NCBI RefSeq assembly: GCF_027532185.1
Contig: NZ_JAPZSV010000003.1
Location: forward strand, 558,001 to 622,000
DNA: 64,000 nucleotides
Source of the DNA: Hylemonella sp.
GTDB taxonomy: Bacteria; Pseudomonadota; Gammaproteobacteria; Burkholderiales; Burkholderiaceae_C
Reading direction: 5' to 3'
The notes under the pieces were generated by a model. That model did no database searches. It was not told the DNA's origin and saw nothing but the letters and a program-made list of their open reading frames with translations. Below, one piece after another: positions 27,054 through 36,487 of the stretch; within the stretch, counting starts at the first letter, position 1; every line of letters starts with the position of its first letter. The translations under genes were made by a program, and so were the position numbers.

Positions 27054-27842
27054 TCAGTACGTGCCGGGGTAGGCGCCGCCATCGGCCAGCACGTTCTGGC
27101 CATTGATGTAACCACCGTACTGACTGCAGAGGAAGGCGCAGATGGCGCCGAACTCCTCGGCGGTGCCGAAACGCTGCGCGGGGATGGTCAGACGGCGCGC
27201 ATCGGCGATGTCGTCGATGCTCTTGCCCGTCTTCTTGGCCGCGCCTTCCATCGTGGCCTTGAGGCGGTCGGTGTCGAAGGCACCCGGCAGCAGGTTGTTG
27301 AGGGTCACGCCTTTGGCGGCGATCTTGGGGTTGCGCGCCACGCCAGCGACAAAGCCCGTCAGGCCGCTGCGTGCGCCGTTGGACAGGCCCAGGATGTCGA
27401 TCGGCGCCTTCACGGCGCTCGAGGTGATGTTGACGATGCGGCCGTAACCGCGCGCGGCCATGCCGTCCACCGTGGCCTTGATGAGCTCGATGGGCGTGAG
27501 CATGTTGGCATCCACCGCCTTGATCCAGGCCTCGCGGTCCCAGTCGCGGAAGTCGCCGGGCGGCGGCCCGCCGGCATTGGTGACGACGATGTCGAAGTCC
27601 TTGCGCTGGGCGAAGATGGCCTCGCGACCGGCCGGGGTGGTGATGTCCACCGGCACGGCGATGACCTCCACGCCCTTGTTCTCCGCGCGCAGCTTCGCGG
27701 CGGCAGCCTGCAGGGCCTCTGCGCCGCGCGCCACCATCACCACGTTGACGCCCTCGCGCGCCAGCGCCTGCGCGCAACCGTAGCCCAAGCCCTTGCTCGC
27801 GCCACCGACCAGCGCCCACTTGCCTGCAATTCCGAGATCCAT
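27054..27842 (-). CDS. SDR-family oxidoreductase lacking the YxxxK motif
   Basis: A 262-aa classical-length SDR. The cofactor motif GGASKGLGYGCAQALA (about 14-29) and NAGGPPPG are present, and the C-terminal GGAYPGTY is normal. After the catalytic-serine segment ITSSAVKAP, the place for YxxxK reads SNGAR: Tyr is Ser and Lys is Arg. Either it uses an altered mechanism or it is not a standard reductase. Similar divergent SDRs are often annotated as 3-oxoacyl-ACP reductases, which this sequence does not support by itself. Confidence 0.8.
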   Translation of the reverse strand: MDLGIAGKWALVGGASKGLGYGCAQALAREGVNVVMVARGAEALQAAAAKLRAENKGVEVIAVPVDITTPAGREAIFAQRKDFDIVVTNAGGPPPGDFRDWDREAWIKAVDANMLTPIELIKATVDGMAARGYGRIVNITSSAVKAPIDILGLSNGARSGLTGFVAGVARNPKIAAKGVTLNNLLPGAFDTDRLKATMEGAAKKTGKSIDDIADARRLTIPAQRFGTAEEFGAICAFLCSQYGGYINGQNVLADGGAYPGTY

Positions 27843-27917
27843 GATGTTTCCTTTTGGTTGAAATCCGTACGACCGGAATGATACGAAGACCGCCCCGTCC
27901 CTGCCGGCGCGGGACTT

Positions 27918-28826
27918 TCAGTCCGCAGCCGCGCGCGCGGCACGGCCGAAGACGAAGATCCCCGCGAGTACCAGACAGGTGCCCGCGACGATCCAGAGCG
28001 TGAAGGGCTCTTCCAGCAGCCACACGCCCAGCAGGATGGTGGACATGGGCCCCACCATGCCGGCCTGTGCCGCTGCGCCAGCGCCGATGCGCTCGATGGC
28101 CATCATGACCAGCAGCACGGGCACCGCGGTGCAGGCCATGGCATTGAGCAGCGACAGCCAGACCACCTCGGGTGCCACCTGCGCAGCCGACAGCGGACGC
28201 AGCAGCAGGAACTGCACGATGCATAGCCCACAGGCGACGCTGGTGGCCAGCCCCACGAGGCGCAAGGAACCCAGGCGCTGCACCAGCTCGCCGCTATAGC
28301 TCAGATAAAAGGCGTAGCTCACGGCGCTGAGAAACACCAGCGCGGAGCCCCAGGCCACGTCGGCACCGGCCAGTGTGAGCTCGTGACCGAAGACCAGCAG
28401 CACGCCTGCGTAGCTGATCACTGTGCCCAGCAGCTGCATGCGGCTGGCCCGCTTGCGATAGAGCAGCCAGCCGATGATGAGCACCAGCGTGGGCGTGAGG
28501 TAGAGGATCAGGCGCTCCAGCGAGGCCGTGATATAGGCCAGGCCCGCGAAGTCCAGGAAGCTCGCGAGGTAGTAGCCGGAAAAGCCCAGCCCCAGCACGC
28601 CGAGCCAGTCGCGGCACGCCAGCGGCGGCCGGCCGCGGCTGGCCCACCAGGCCATGCCGGCGAACAGGGGCAGCGCGAACAGCATGCGGTACATGATGAG
28701 CGTGACCGCGTCCACACCATAGCGGTAGGCCAGCTTGACGATGATGGCCTTGCCGCTGAAGGCGATGGCGCCGATGACGGCGAACGCAAAACCGGTTGCT
28801 ACTTTTTCACGAGCACCCGACGCCAT
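27918..28826 (-). CDS. EamA/DMT-family membrane exporter
   Basis: A 302-aa protein with about ten membrane spans in two EamA repeats (FSGKAIIVKLAYRYGVDAVT; GPMSTILLGVWLLEEPFTLW). Its start is 2 nt after the stop of the gamma-glutamyltransferase gene, so it is in that operon. It may export a product of that enzyme, for example an amino acid; this is inference from position. Confidence 0.85.
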   Translation of the reverse strand: MASGAREKVATGFAFAVIGAIAFSGKAIIVKLAYRYGVDAVTLIMYRMLFALPLFAGMAWWASRGRPPLACRDWLGVLGLGFSGYYLASFLDFAGLAYITASLERLILYLTPTLVLIIGWLLYRKRASRMQLLGTVISYAGVLLVFGHELTLAGADVAWGSALVFLSAVSYAFYLSYSGELVQRLGSLRLVGLATSVACGLCIVQFLLLRPLSAAQVAPEVVWLSLLNAMACTAVPVLLVMMAIERIGAGAAAQAGMVGPMSTILLGVWLLEEPFTLWIVAGTCLVLAGIFVFGRAARAAAD

Positions 28827-28828
28827 GC

Positions 28829-30451
28829 TCAGAAGCCCGCAGCGAGGCCATCACGGCGCGGATCGCTGGCCGCCACATAGCCCTCGACCTTGGGGTCACC
28901 CGCACGCCAGATGAACTGGCCGGCGCCGAAGTCCTGGTAGGAGTCGTTGATGACCTCCACGCGATGACCGCGCGCCTGCAGACCCTGCACCGTGGTCTTG
29001 TCCAGCGCGGCCTCGACGTTGATCTCCAGCCCCGCGTTGTAGCGCCACCGCGGCGCGTCGCAGGCCGCCTGCGGGTTCTGGCCGTAGTCCAGCATGCGCA
29101 CCACGGTCTGCAGATGGCCTTGCGGCTGCATATTGCCGCCCATCACGCCGAAGCTCATCACGGGCTGGCCGTCCTTGGTGAGGAAAGCCGGGATGATGGT
29201 GTGGATGGGCCGCTTGCCCGGCGCCACGAGGTTGGCCGTGTTGTGGCCCTGCGGGTGCACGTTGAAACCGTGGCCGCGGTTCTGCAGGCTGATTCCGAAG
29301 CTGGGCTCCACGCAGCCCGAACCGAAGCCCATGAAGTTGCTCTGGATGAAGCTGATCATCATGCCGTTCTCGTCGGCGGCCGTGAGGTAGATGGTGCCGC
29401 CCTTGACGGGGTTGCCGGCCTTGAAGTCCTGCGCCTTCTTCATGTCGATCAGCTTGGCGCGGCTGGCCAGGTAGGCGTCGTCCAGCATCTGCTCGGGCGT
29501 CACGTGCATGGCCGAGGGCTCGGCCACATAGCGGTAGACGTCGGCGAAGGCCAGCTTCATGGCCTCGATCTGCAGGTGCTGCGAGTCGACGCCATCCACG
29601 GGCATGGAAGCCAGATCAAACTTGTCGAGGATGCCCAGCGCGATCTGCGCGGCAATGCCCTGACCGTTGGGCGGAATCTCGTGCAGGGTGTAGCCGCGGT
29701 AGTTCTTGGCCAGCGGCTGCACCCACTCGGGCTGGTAGGCCGCCAGGTCGCTGGCCTTGAGCGCGCCGCCGCATTCCTTGGCGAATTTCTCCAGCGCCTG
29801 GGCGATCTCGCCGCGGTAGTAGGCCTCGCCCTTGGTCTCGGCGATCAGGCGCAGCGCGCGCGCCGCCGCCTTGAACTGGAACAACTCGCCCACCTGAGGC
29901 GCACGGCCCCAGGGCAGAAAGCTCTGAGCGAAACCGGGCACGCCCTGCAGCTCGGGCGTGGCCGCAGCCCATTTCTGCTGCACCACCACCGGGATCAGGT
30001 AACCGCGCTCGGCGATCTCGACGGCCGGCTCCAGCAGATCGGCAAAGGGCAGCTTGCCGAAACGATCGCTCAGGGTCACCCAACCCGACACGGCGCCAGG
30101 CACGGTGACCGAATCGATGCCGCGCTTGGGCGGCGTCTTCGCGTCCTTACCGTACTTGCGGTGGAAGTACTCGGGGGTCCAGCCCTGCGGCGCGCGGCCC
30201 GAGGCGTTGAGGCCGTGCAGTGCCTTGCCGTCCCAGAGGATGGCAAAGGCGTCACTGCCCAGGCCGTTGCTCACCGGCTCGGTCAGCGTGATGACAGCCG
30301 CCGCTGCAATAGCCGCGTCCACCGCATTGCCGCCTTTTTGCAACATACGTAGACCGGCTTGCGCCGCGAGCGGATGCGAGGTGGTCACGACGTTGCGCGC
30401 GAACACAGGCAGGCGCGTGCTGGGATAAGGGTTGCTGTAGTTGAAGTTCAT
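28829..30451 (-). CDS. Gamma-glutamyltransferase family protein
   Basis: A 540-aa Ntn-hydrolase of the gamma-glutamyltransferase/acylase family. MLQKGGNAVDAAIAAAAVI is the family N-terminal motif. The autocleavage/catalytic threonine is in KGGTIYLTAADENG, and the glycine-rich end DFGAGQFIWR is present. No signal peptide is seen, so it is probably cytoplasmic, unlike E. coli Ggt. The start at 30451 is used; the ORF extends to 30478. It lies between tctC and an EamA gene; together they suggest uptake, hydrolysis and efflux around a gamma-glutamyl or similar compound. Confidence 0.88.
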   Translation of the reverse strand: MNFNYSNPYPSTRLPVFARNVVTTSHPLAAQAGLRMLQKGGNAVDAAIAAAAVITLTEPVSNGLGSDAFAILWDGKALHGLNASGRAPQGWTPEYFHRKYGKDAKTPPKRGIDSVTVPGAVSGWVTLSDRFGKLPFADLLEPAVEIAERGYLIPVVVQQKWAAATPELQGVPGFAQSFLPWGRAPQVGELFQFKAAARALRLIAETKGEAYYRGEIAQALEKFAKECGGALKASDLAAYQPEWVQPLAKNYRGYTLHEIPPNGQGIAAQIALGILDKFDLASMPVDGVDSQHLQIEAMKLAFADVYRYVAEPSAMHVTPEQMLDDAYLASRAKLIDMKKAQDFKAGNPVKGGTIYLTAADENGMMISFIQSNFMGFGSGCVEPSFGISLQNRGHGFNVHPQGHNTANLVAPGKRPIHTIIPAFLTKDGQPVMSFGVMGGNMQPQGHLQTVVRMLDYGQNPQAACDAPRWRYNAGLEINVEAALDKTTVQGLQARGHRVEVINDSYQDFGAGQFIWRAGDPKVEGYVAASDPRRDGLAAGF

Positions 30452-30494
30452 GGGTTCTCTCTCACATCGCCTGCTCATCAGGCCTACAAACTGT

Positions 30495-30660
30495 CATGCG
30501 GTAACGCCGCAAATCCGGCTTTGCCGGGCCACTGGCGTTGTCCCCCGCAGGGGCTGAGGGCCGCGGCTCCAAGCCTGCCTGCGCAGGCTTGGACGGCCCG
30601 AAGAGCCTTCGCCTCTGGCGAAGGTACCGAGGCGCCCTTCGGGGCGACTCAGGGGTGGAT
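30495..30660 (-). repeat. Dispersed 3'-end repeat, copy D (longest)
   Basis: On the minus strand it has a GC-rich hairpin series (CGAAGGGCGCCTCGG, CCTTCGCCAGAGGCGAAGG, AAGCCTGCGCAGGCAGGCTT) and then CAACGCCAGTGGCCCGGC followed by AAGCCGG, matching copy B at the right side. It starts 3 nt after the tctC stop, in the same orientation, and separates tctC from the gamma-glutamyltransferase gene. Confidence 0.7.
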
Positions 30661-30663
30661 CCA

Positions 30664-31629
30664 TCAGTCAGCGGTGATCTTCCGCTCGGTGATGACTTTC
30701 TTCCATTTCGCTGATTCGGCACGTACCACGGCCGCGAACTGCTGCGGCGTCCCGCCCGCGGGCTCGGCCCCCAGACGCGCGAAACGGTCCTTGAGATCGG
30801 CCTCGGCGAGCGCGGCGTTGACGGCCTGGTTCACGCGGTTGACGATCTCCGGCGGCAGGCCGCGCGGTCCGTAGACGCCGAACCAGGTGACCGATTCAAA
30901 GCCCGGCAGCAACTCGGCGACGGCCGGTAGTTCGGGCACCAGCGCGCTGCGCTTGGGGCTGGTCACGGCCAGCGCACGCAGCTTGCCATCGCGCACATGC
31001 GGCATGCCCGAAACCACGGAGTCGAACAGCACGTCGACCTTGCCGCTCACGAGGTCGGCAATCGACAGGCCGGTGCCACGGTAGGGGATGTGGACCAGAA
31101 ACGTGCCGGACTGGGCCTTGAAGATCTCGGTGGACAGGTTGGAAATCGTGCCGTTGCCGCTCGAGGCGTAGTTGAGCCGACCCGGGTTCTGACGCGCGTA
31201 GTCGATGAACTCCTTGAGGTTTTTCGCCGGGGAGCTCAGCGGCACCAGGATGACCTGGGGGGAGCTCGCCACATAGACGATGGGCGTGAAATCGGTCTCG
31301 GCGTTGTAGGGGATCTTGGGGTTGATAGCCGGGCCGATGCTGTGCGTGCTGGAGGTGGTCAGCAGCAGGGTGTAACCGTCAGGTGCAGCCTGCGCGCCGG
31401 CCTGGGCGCCGATGGTTCCGCCGGCGCCGGGTTTGTTCTCGACCACCACGGACTGGCCCAGCTTGCGGCCCATCTCCTGGGACAGGGCGCGCGCCAGGAT
31501 GTCGGTGGCGCCACCTGCTGGAAAGGGGACGAGCAGACGGATGGGTTTGGATGGCCAGGTCTGGGCCGCCAGCGGCAGCGCAAGGGACAGGCCACAGACC
31601 AGCAGGGCACGACGGAACAAGGATGACAT
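30664..31629 (-). CDS. tctC: Bug/TctC-family periplasmic substrate-binding protein
   Basis: A 321-aa secreted binding protein. Signal peptide MSSLFRRALLVCGLSLALPLAAQ, then PIRLLVPFPAGGATDILARAL and VVVENKPGAGGTIGAQAGAQA, the two loops that bind carboxylate ligands in Bug proteins. It delivers its ligand to the TctAB membrane complex encoded upstream. The ligand is probably a carboxylate; its identity is not readable. Confidence 0.93.
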   Translation of the reverse strand: MSSLFRRALLVCGLSLALPLAAQTWPSKPIRLLVPFPAGGATDILARALSQEMGRKLGQSVVVENKPGAGGTIGAQAGAQAAPDGYTLLLTTSSTHSIGPAINPKIPYNAETDFTPIVYVASSPQVILVPLSSPAKNLKEFIDYARQNPGRLNYASSGNGTISNLSTEIFKAQSGTFLVHIPYRGTGLSIADLVSGKVDVLFDSVVSGMPHVRDGKLRALAVTSPKRSALVPELPAVAELLPGFESVTWFGVYGPRGLPPEIVNRVNQAVNAALAEADLKDRFARLGAEPAGGTPQQFAAVVRAESAKWKKVITERKITAD

Positions 31630-31704
31630 GAATACTCCCGGTACAAGAGCGGAAACGGCACCCGCAGGTGCCGTCCCAGTGTAGCCAAAGGCCAGCGGCG
31701 ATGT

Positions 31705-33216
31705 TTACTCTTCGACGAAAGCCTCTTCGCGCTTGGACTTCACGGCCGGCAGCATCACGATGACCAGCAGCAGCAGGGCCATGGCCAGCAGCGTGGCCGA
31801 CAGGGGACGCGTGACCAGCACGCTCCAGTCGCCGCGCGACAGCAGCAGCGCGCGACGCAGGTTTTCCTCCATCATCGGCCCCAGGATCAGGCCCAGCAGC
31901 AGCGGCGCAGGTTCCACACCGAGCTTGATGAAGCCGTAGCCGATGACGCCGAAGATGGCGACCATCCAGATGTCCCAGGTGTTGTTGTTCGTCGAGTACA
32001 CGCCGACGGCGCAGAACAGCACGATGGCCGGGAACAGCCAGCGGTAGGGCACGGTCAGCAGCTTGATCCAGATACCGATCAGCGGCAGGTTCAGCACCAC
32101 GAGCATCAGGTTGCCGATCCACATGGAAGCGATCAGGCCCCAGAACAGCTCGGGGTTGTTGGTCATCACCTGCGGGCCGGGCTGGATGTTGTGGATGGTC
32201 ATGGCACCGACCATCAGGGCCATCACCGGATTGGGCGGAATGCCCAGGGTGAGCAGCGGGATGAAGGACGTCTGCGAACCGGCGTTGTTGGCCGACTCAG
32301 GCGCGGCCACGCCGCGGATATTGCCTTGGCCGAAGGGGACCTCGCCCGGCTTGAGTTTGGTCTTCTTCTCGATGGAGTAGGCGGCAAAGGCGGACAGCAG
32401 GGCGCCGCCACCGGGCAGAATGCCCAGCATGGACCCCAGGGCGGTGCCGCGCAGCACCGCGGGCACCATGCGCTTGAAGTCTTCCTTGCTCGGGTAGATG
32501 TGCGTCACCTTGCCCGTGAAGACCTCGCGCTTGTCCTCGGGATGCGAGAGGTTGTGGATGATCTCGCCGTAGCCGAACACGCCCATGGCAATCACGATGA
32601 AACCAATGCCGTCGGTCAGCTCGGGAATGTCAAAGGAGAAACGTGCCACGCCGGAGTTCACGTCCGTGCCCACCAGACCCAGCAGCAGGCCCAGGATGAT
32701 CATCGCGACGGCCTTGAGCAGCGAGCCCGAAGCCAGCACGACGGCACCGATCAGACCCAGCACCATGAGCGAGAAGTATTCGGCCGGGCCGAACTTGAAG
32801 GCCACTTCCGTCAGCGGCGCGGCAAAGGCCGCCAGGATCAGCGTGCCCACGCAGCCGGCAAAGAAGGAACCCATGCCGGCAGCGGCCAGTGCGGGACCGG
32901 CGCGACCCCTGCGGGCCATCTGGTAGCCGTCGATCACGGTCACCACCGAGGACGACTCCCCGGGCAGGTTCACAAGAATGGCGGTCGTCGAACCGCCGTA
33001 CTGCGCGCCGTAGTAGATGCCCGCCAGCATGATGAGCGCAGCCACGGGCGGCAGCGCATAGGTGGCCGGCAGCAGCATGGCGATGGTGGCCACGGGGCCC
33101 ACGCCCGGCAGCACGCCGATCAAGGTACCCAGCACCACGCCGATGAAGGCGTACAGCAGGTTCTGGAAGGTGAACGCGACGCCGAAGCCCAGCGCGAGGT
33201 TGTCAAAGAGTTCCAT
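31705..33216 (-). CDS. tctA: Tripartite tricarboxylate transporter large permease TctA
   Basis: A 503-aa permease with about 12 membrane spans. The family signature GVLPGVGPVATIAMLLPATY lies near the N-terminus, and GILPGGGALLSAFAAYSIE and GIPPNPVMALMVGAM follow in the second half. It forms the transport channel with TctB, 13 nt upstream, and works with the binding protein encoded downstream. Confidence 0.95.
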   Translation of the reverse strand: MELFDNLALGFGVAFTFQNLLYAFIGVVLGTLIGVLPGVGPVATIAMLLPATYALPPVAALIMLAGIYYGAQYGGSTTAILVNLPGESSSVVTVIDGYQMARRGRAGPALAAAGMGSFFAGCVGTLILAAFAAPLTEVAFKFGPAEYFSLMVLGLIGAVVLASGSLLKAVAMIILGLLLGLVGTDVNSGVARFSFDIPELTDGIGFIVIAMGVFGYGEIIHNLSHPEDKREVFTGKVTHIYPSKEDFKRMVPAVLRGTALGSMLGILPGGGALLSAFAAYSIEKKTKLKPGEVPFGQGNIRGVAAPESANNAGSQTSFIPLLTLGIPPNPVMALMVGAMTIHNIQPGPQVMTNNPELFWGLIASMWIGNLMLVVLNLPLIGIWIKLLTVPYRWLFPAIVLFCAVGVYSTNNNTWDIWMVAIFGVIGYGFIKLGVEPAPLLLGLILGPMMEENLRRALLLSRGDWSVLVTRPLSATLLAMALLLLVIVMLPAVKSKREEAFVEE

Positions 33217-33229
33217 GTTGTTCTATTCC

Positions 33230-33721
33230 TCAGCCGGTGATGAAAGCAGGCCACACCGGGAACTGCAGATTGAGCAGCTTCACGAAAGCGCCGTAACTGA
33301 TGATCGCCAGGATGGTCGCAACGATCAGGACCTCACCGAGCTTGAACTTCTCTCCCGCCAGGCTGGCGATGATGGTCAGGCCGAAGATGGCGGGAATCAG
33401 GCCCATGGCGGGCAGACCGATGGAGGGCAGGCCGGCCAGCAGGATGCCGAAGATCACGTTGGCGCCGATGATGAAACCCAAGGGCTTCCAGGCCACCTTG
33501 CCGATCTTGTCGCCGGTCGTGGACTTGGACACGACACCCTGGAACATGATCAGGCCGCCCAGCAGGGCCAGCAGCACGCCCAGGAGCAGCGGAAAGTAGC
33601 CGGGCCCCATGCGGGCGCCGGTCCCGATGTTGTAGTTGGTCGAGCCGATGGCGAAAGCCGCGCCGACGATCACGAACATGAGGCCTGAGTAGAAGTCTTT
33701 TTCACTCTTGATGAATTTCAC
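33230..33721 (-). CDS. tctB: Tripartite tricarboxylate transporter small subunit TctB
   Basis: A 163-aa membrane protein with four spans and the TctB feature GTGARMGPGYFPLLLGVLLA after the first span. First gene of the tctB-tctA-tctC-ggt-EamA row. About 200 bp of non-coding DNA upstream presumably carries its promoter and includes small inverted repeats (for example AGGGA-TT-TCCCT, 33834-33845). Confidence 0.92.
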   Translation of the reverse strand: MKFIKSEKDFYSGLMFVIVGAAFAIGSTNYNIGTGARMGPGYFPLLLGVLLALLGGLIMFQGVVSKSTTGDKIGKVAWKPLGFIIGANVIFGILLAGLPSIGLPAMGLIPAIFGLTIIASLAGEKFKLGEVLIVATILAIISYGAFVKLLNLQFPVWPAFITG

Positions 33722-33925
33722 AAACGGTCTCCTGCGGACCCGGGGTCCGAAACACCCGGGATTCTGCCCCGGAATGTCCTTCGCGCCGGATGTGGATTAC
33801 ACCTACCTCGCGAGTGAAGCGAGGAAGCCGGTCAGGGATTTCCCTAGGTAACCCGATCGCATGAACCGCCGTGGCGCAAAGGGGTCAGGCAGCGGTCAGC
33901 CGGAGGGGCGACAGACCACGCGCGA

Positions 33926-35716
33926 TCAGCTCAGAGGCGGCGTGGCCCCCAGCACCTCGTCAATCACGGTGTGCCCTTCGGCCACGCGCAAGGCCCCGGC
34001 CAGGCGCAGCGGGCGCATGCCATCGGCGATGGCCTGGCGCTTGAGCGCATCGATATTGGGCTCGCGGCTGACCTTTTCCTTGAAGGCCTCGGTGATCACC
34101 AGCAGCTCGTACAGACCCATGCGACCGGCAAAGCCCGTCATGCGGCAATCCACACAGCCCACAGGTTTGAAGGGCTTGTAGCCGCCACTGATGTTCCAGG
34201 GCTTGACCACCTCGGCCAGCTGCTCCTTGGTCGCGGCTTCGTCGCGCACCTTGCATTGTTTGCACAAGGTGCGCACCAGGCGCTGCGCCAGCACGCCCAG
34301 CACGGTGGCGTTGAGCAGATAGGGCGGCACGCCGAGCTCCATCAGGCGCGTGATGGCCGAGGGCGCGTCATTGGTGTGCAGGGTCGAGAACACGAGGTGG
34401 CCGGTCAAGGCGGCCTGTACGGCCATCTCGGCGGTCTCCAGGTCGCGGATTTCGCCCACCATGATGATGTCCGGGTCCTGGCGCATCAGCGCGCGCAGGC
34501 CTTGGGCGAAGTTGAAATCGAGCTGCGGCTGCACCTGGGTCTGGTTGAAGGCCGGCTCGATCATTTCGATCGGGTCTTCCACCGTGCTGACGTTGACCTC
34601 TTCGGTGGCCACCCGCTTGAGCGTGGAGTACAGCGTGGTCGTCTTGCCCGAGCCCGTGGGCCCGGTCACGAGGATGATGCCGTGGGGGCGCTTGACCAGC
34701 TGCTCCCAGCGCGCCGCGTCGTGCGGCGGAAAACCCAGCTCGTCCAGGCTCTTGACCGCGTTGTCCGGGTCGAAGATACGCATCACCATCTTCTCGCCGA
34801 AGGCCGTGGGCAGCGTGGAAATACGCATTTCCACCTCGTCACCCGAGGGGTTGCGCGTCTTGATGCGGCCATCCTGCGGTCGGCGCTTCTCGATCACGTC
34901 CATGCGGCCCAGCAGCTTGATGCGCGCCGTCATGGCGTTGAGCACACCCATCGGCATCTGGTAGACCGGGTGCAGCACGCCGTCGATGCGGAAACGGATC
35001 ACGCCCTGCTCGCGCCGGGGTTCGAGGTGGATGTCGCTGGCGCGCTGGTCGAAGGCGTACTGCCAGAGCCAGTCCACCACCTGCACCACGCTCTGGTCGT
35101 TGGCGTCGAGCTGCTTGTTGCTCTTGCCCAGCTCCACCAGCTGCTCGAAGCTCGCGCCGCCGGAGTTGCCGCCCGACTTCATGGCCGAGCGCACCGACTT
35201 GGCCAGGGCGAAGAACTCCGCCGTGTAGCGGTGTATCTCGCCCGGGCTGGCGATGACACGACGCACGCTGCGCCGGGTCTGGCGCTCGACCTCGGCCACC
35301 CAGTCGCTGATGTAGGGTTCGGCCGTGGCCACCACCACTTCATTGGGCAGCACCTGCACTGGCAGCACCTTGTGGCGTTCCGCATAGGCCGCGCTCATGG
35401 TGTCGGCCACCTTGCCTACGTCCACCTTGAGCGGATCGATGCGCAGGTAGTCCAGGCCGGCGCGGCCGGCCAGCCACTGCGTCAGCAGCTCCACGTCCAG
35501 CGCCTTGTTGTCGCTCGCGCGCCGCATGGAGACATTGGCCAGGCGCAACAGCGGATGCTGGGCGCTTTCGGCCTGGGCGCAGCGGGCGATGGTGCGTTGC
35601 GCTTCCTCTTCACTGATCACGCCATCGGCCTGCATCCACTCCACCAGCAGGCGCCAGCTCAGCGGCCCCATGTGTTCGGACTTGGACAGGCTGCGGGGTT
35701 TCAGCTGGGCGCTCAT
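33926..35716 (-). CDS. GspE/PulE-family secretion or pilus ATPase
   Basis: A 596-aa AAA-type ATPase. An N-terminal GspE-N/MshEN-like region is followed by DIHLEPRREQGVIRFRIDG, Walker A GPTGSGKTTT, the Asp box, Walker B DPDIIMVGEIRD, and a C-terminal zinc site CKQC...CVDC. It powers type II secretion or type IV pilus-like assembly. No gsp or pil genes adjoin it, so its partner system is elsewhere. Followed 12 nt upstream by the aminopropyltransferase-like gene, likely one operon. Confidence 0.9.
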   Translation of the reverse strand: MSAQLKPRSLSKSEHMGPLSWRLLVEWMQADGVISEEEAQRTIARCAQAESAQHPLLRLANVSMRRASDNKALDVELLTQWLAGRAGLDYLRIDPLKVDVGKVADTMSAAYAERHKVLPVQVLPNEVVVATAEPYISDWVAEVERQTRRSVRRVIASPGEIHRYTAEFFALAKSVRSAMKSGGNSGGASFEQLVELGKSNKQLDANDQSVVQVVDWLWQYAFDQRASDIHLEPRREQGVIRFRIDGVLHPVYQMPMGVLNAMTARIKLLGRMDVIEKRRPQDGRIKTRNPSGDEVEMRISTLPTAFGEKMVMRIFDPDNAVKSLDELGFPPHDAARWEQLVKRPHGIILVTGPTGSGKTTTLYSTLKRVATEEVNVSTVEDPIEMIEPAFNQTQVQPQLDFNFAQGLRALMRQDPDIIMVGEIRDLETAEMAVQAALTGHLVFSTLHTNDAPSAITRLMELGVPPYLLNATVLGVLAQRLVRTLCKQCKVRDEAATKEQLAEVVKPWNISGGYKPFKPVGCVDCRMTGFAGRMGLYELLVITEAFKEKVSREPNIDALKRQAIADGMRPLRLAGALRVAEGHTVIDEVLGATPPLS

Positions 35717-35728
35717 AGGGGGAAAGAG

Positions 35729-36487
35729 TTACAGATCGGCGATGGGTTTGAAGCCGCGCAACCACTTGGGCGCGGGCAGACCCCAGCGAGTCTGGATGAT
35801 TTCCGCGCGCTCGGCAAGCGCGGCGCGTGCCGGACGCTGCGCCGTGCGCTGTGCCAGCACCACGGTGTTGCCTTCGCGCGTCGCCTTGAAGGCCCAGATC
35901 GCCTCGCGCCCGAAGGCGGCAGCGATCTTGTCCACGCTTTTGGTGAAACTGGAGGAGCGGCCAAAGAGGTTGACCGTCATGCAGCCATCGTCGGTCAGCA
36001 GGCGGCGGCAGTCGGCATAGAAGTCGGGGCTGTCGAGCACGGGCGCAGCCGCCTCGCGGTCGTACAGATCCACCTGCAGCGAGTCCACCGCACCCAGCCA
36101 CGCCGGCTTGCGGATCTCCTCGGCCGCATCGCCCAGGATCACCTGCATTCTTGCCGTGTCCGCCGGCAGCTTGAACCAGCCGCGGCAGGCGTGCAGCACC
36201 CCCGGGTTGAGCTCGATGGCCGTGGTCTTCATGCGCAGCACCTTGGCACAGAACTTGGTCAGCGAGCCGGCGCCCAGGCCCAGCTGCAGGGCCTGACGTC
36301 TGGACACGGTGTCCGGCTCCACAAACAGCGTCCAGGCCATCATGCGCTCGATGTACTCATGCACCAGACGCGTTGGATCCCGCGTGTCCATGGAACCCTG
36401 GATCCAGATCGAATCGAGGTGCAGGTGACGGATGGGGCCCTCGTCGGAGAACTGGACTTCGGGCAGGGGCAGCGGGCGTTTGCTCAA
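35729..36487 (-). CDS. Spermidine-synthase-like (aminopropyltransferase fold) protein
   Basis: About 252 aa if translation starts at the TTG at 36487, which overlaps the stop of the preceding gene (TTGA); an ATG at 36556 would overlap that gene by 73 nt. A Rossmann methyltransferase-like fold is shown by ALQLGLGAGSLTKFCAKVL, TAIELNPGVL and LQVDLYDREA. The family includes SpeE and many SAM-binding relatives. Polyamine synthesis is not certain. Lies in a tight minus-strand operon with tatD, a DNA glycosylase and the GspE-like gene. Confidence 0.75.
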   Translation of the reverse strand: MSKRPLPLPEVQFSDEGPIRHLHLDSIWIQGSMDTRDPTRLVHEYIERMMAWTLFVEPDTVSRRQALQLGLGAGSLTKFCAKVLRMKTTAIELNPGVLHACRGWFKLPADTARMQVILGDAAEEIRKPAWLGAVDSLQVDLYDREAAAPVLDSPDFYADCRRLLTDDGCMTVNLFGRSSSFTKSVDKIAAAFGREAIWAFKATREGNTVVLAQRTAQRPARAALAERAEIIQTRWGLPAPKWLRGFKPIADL

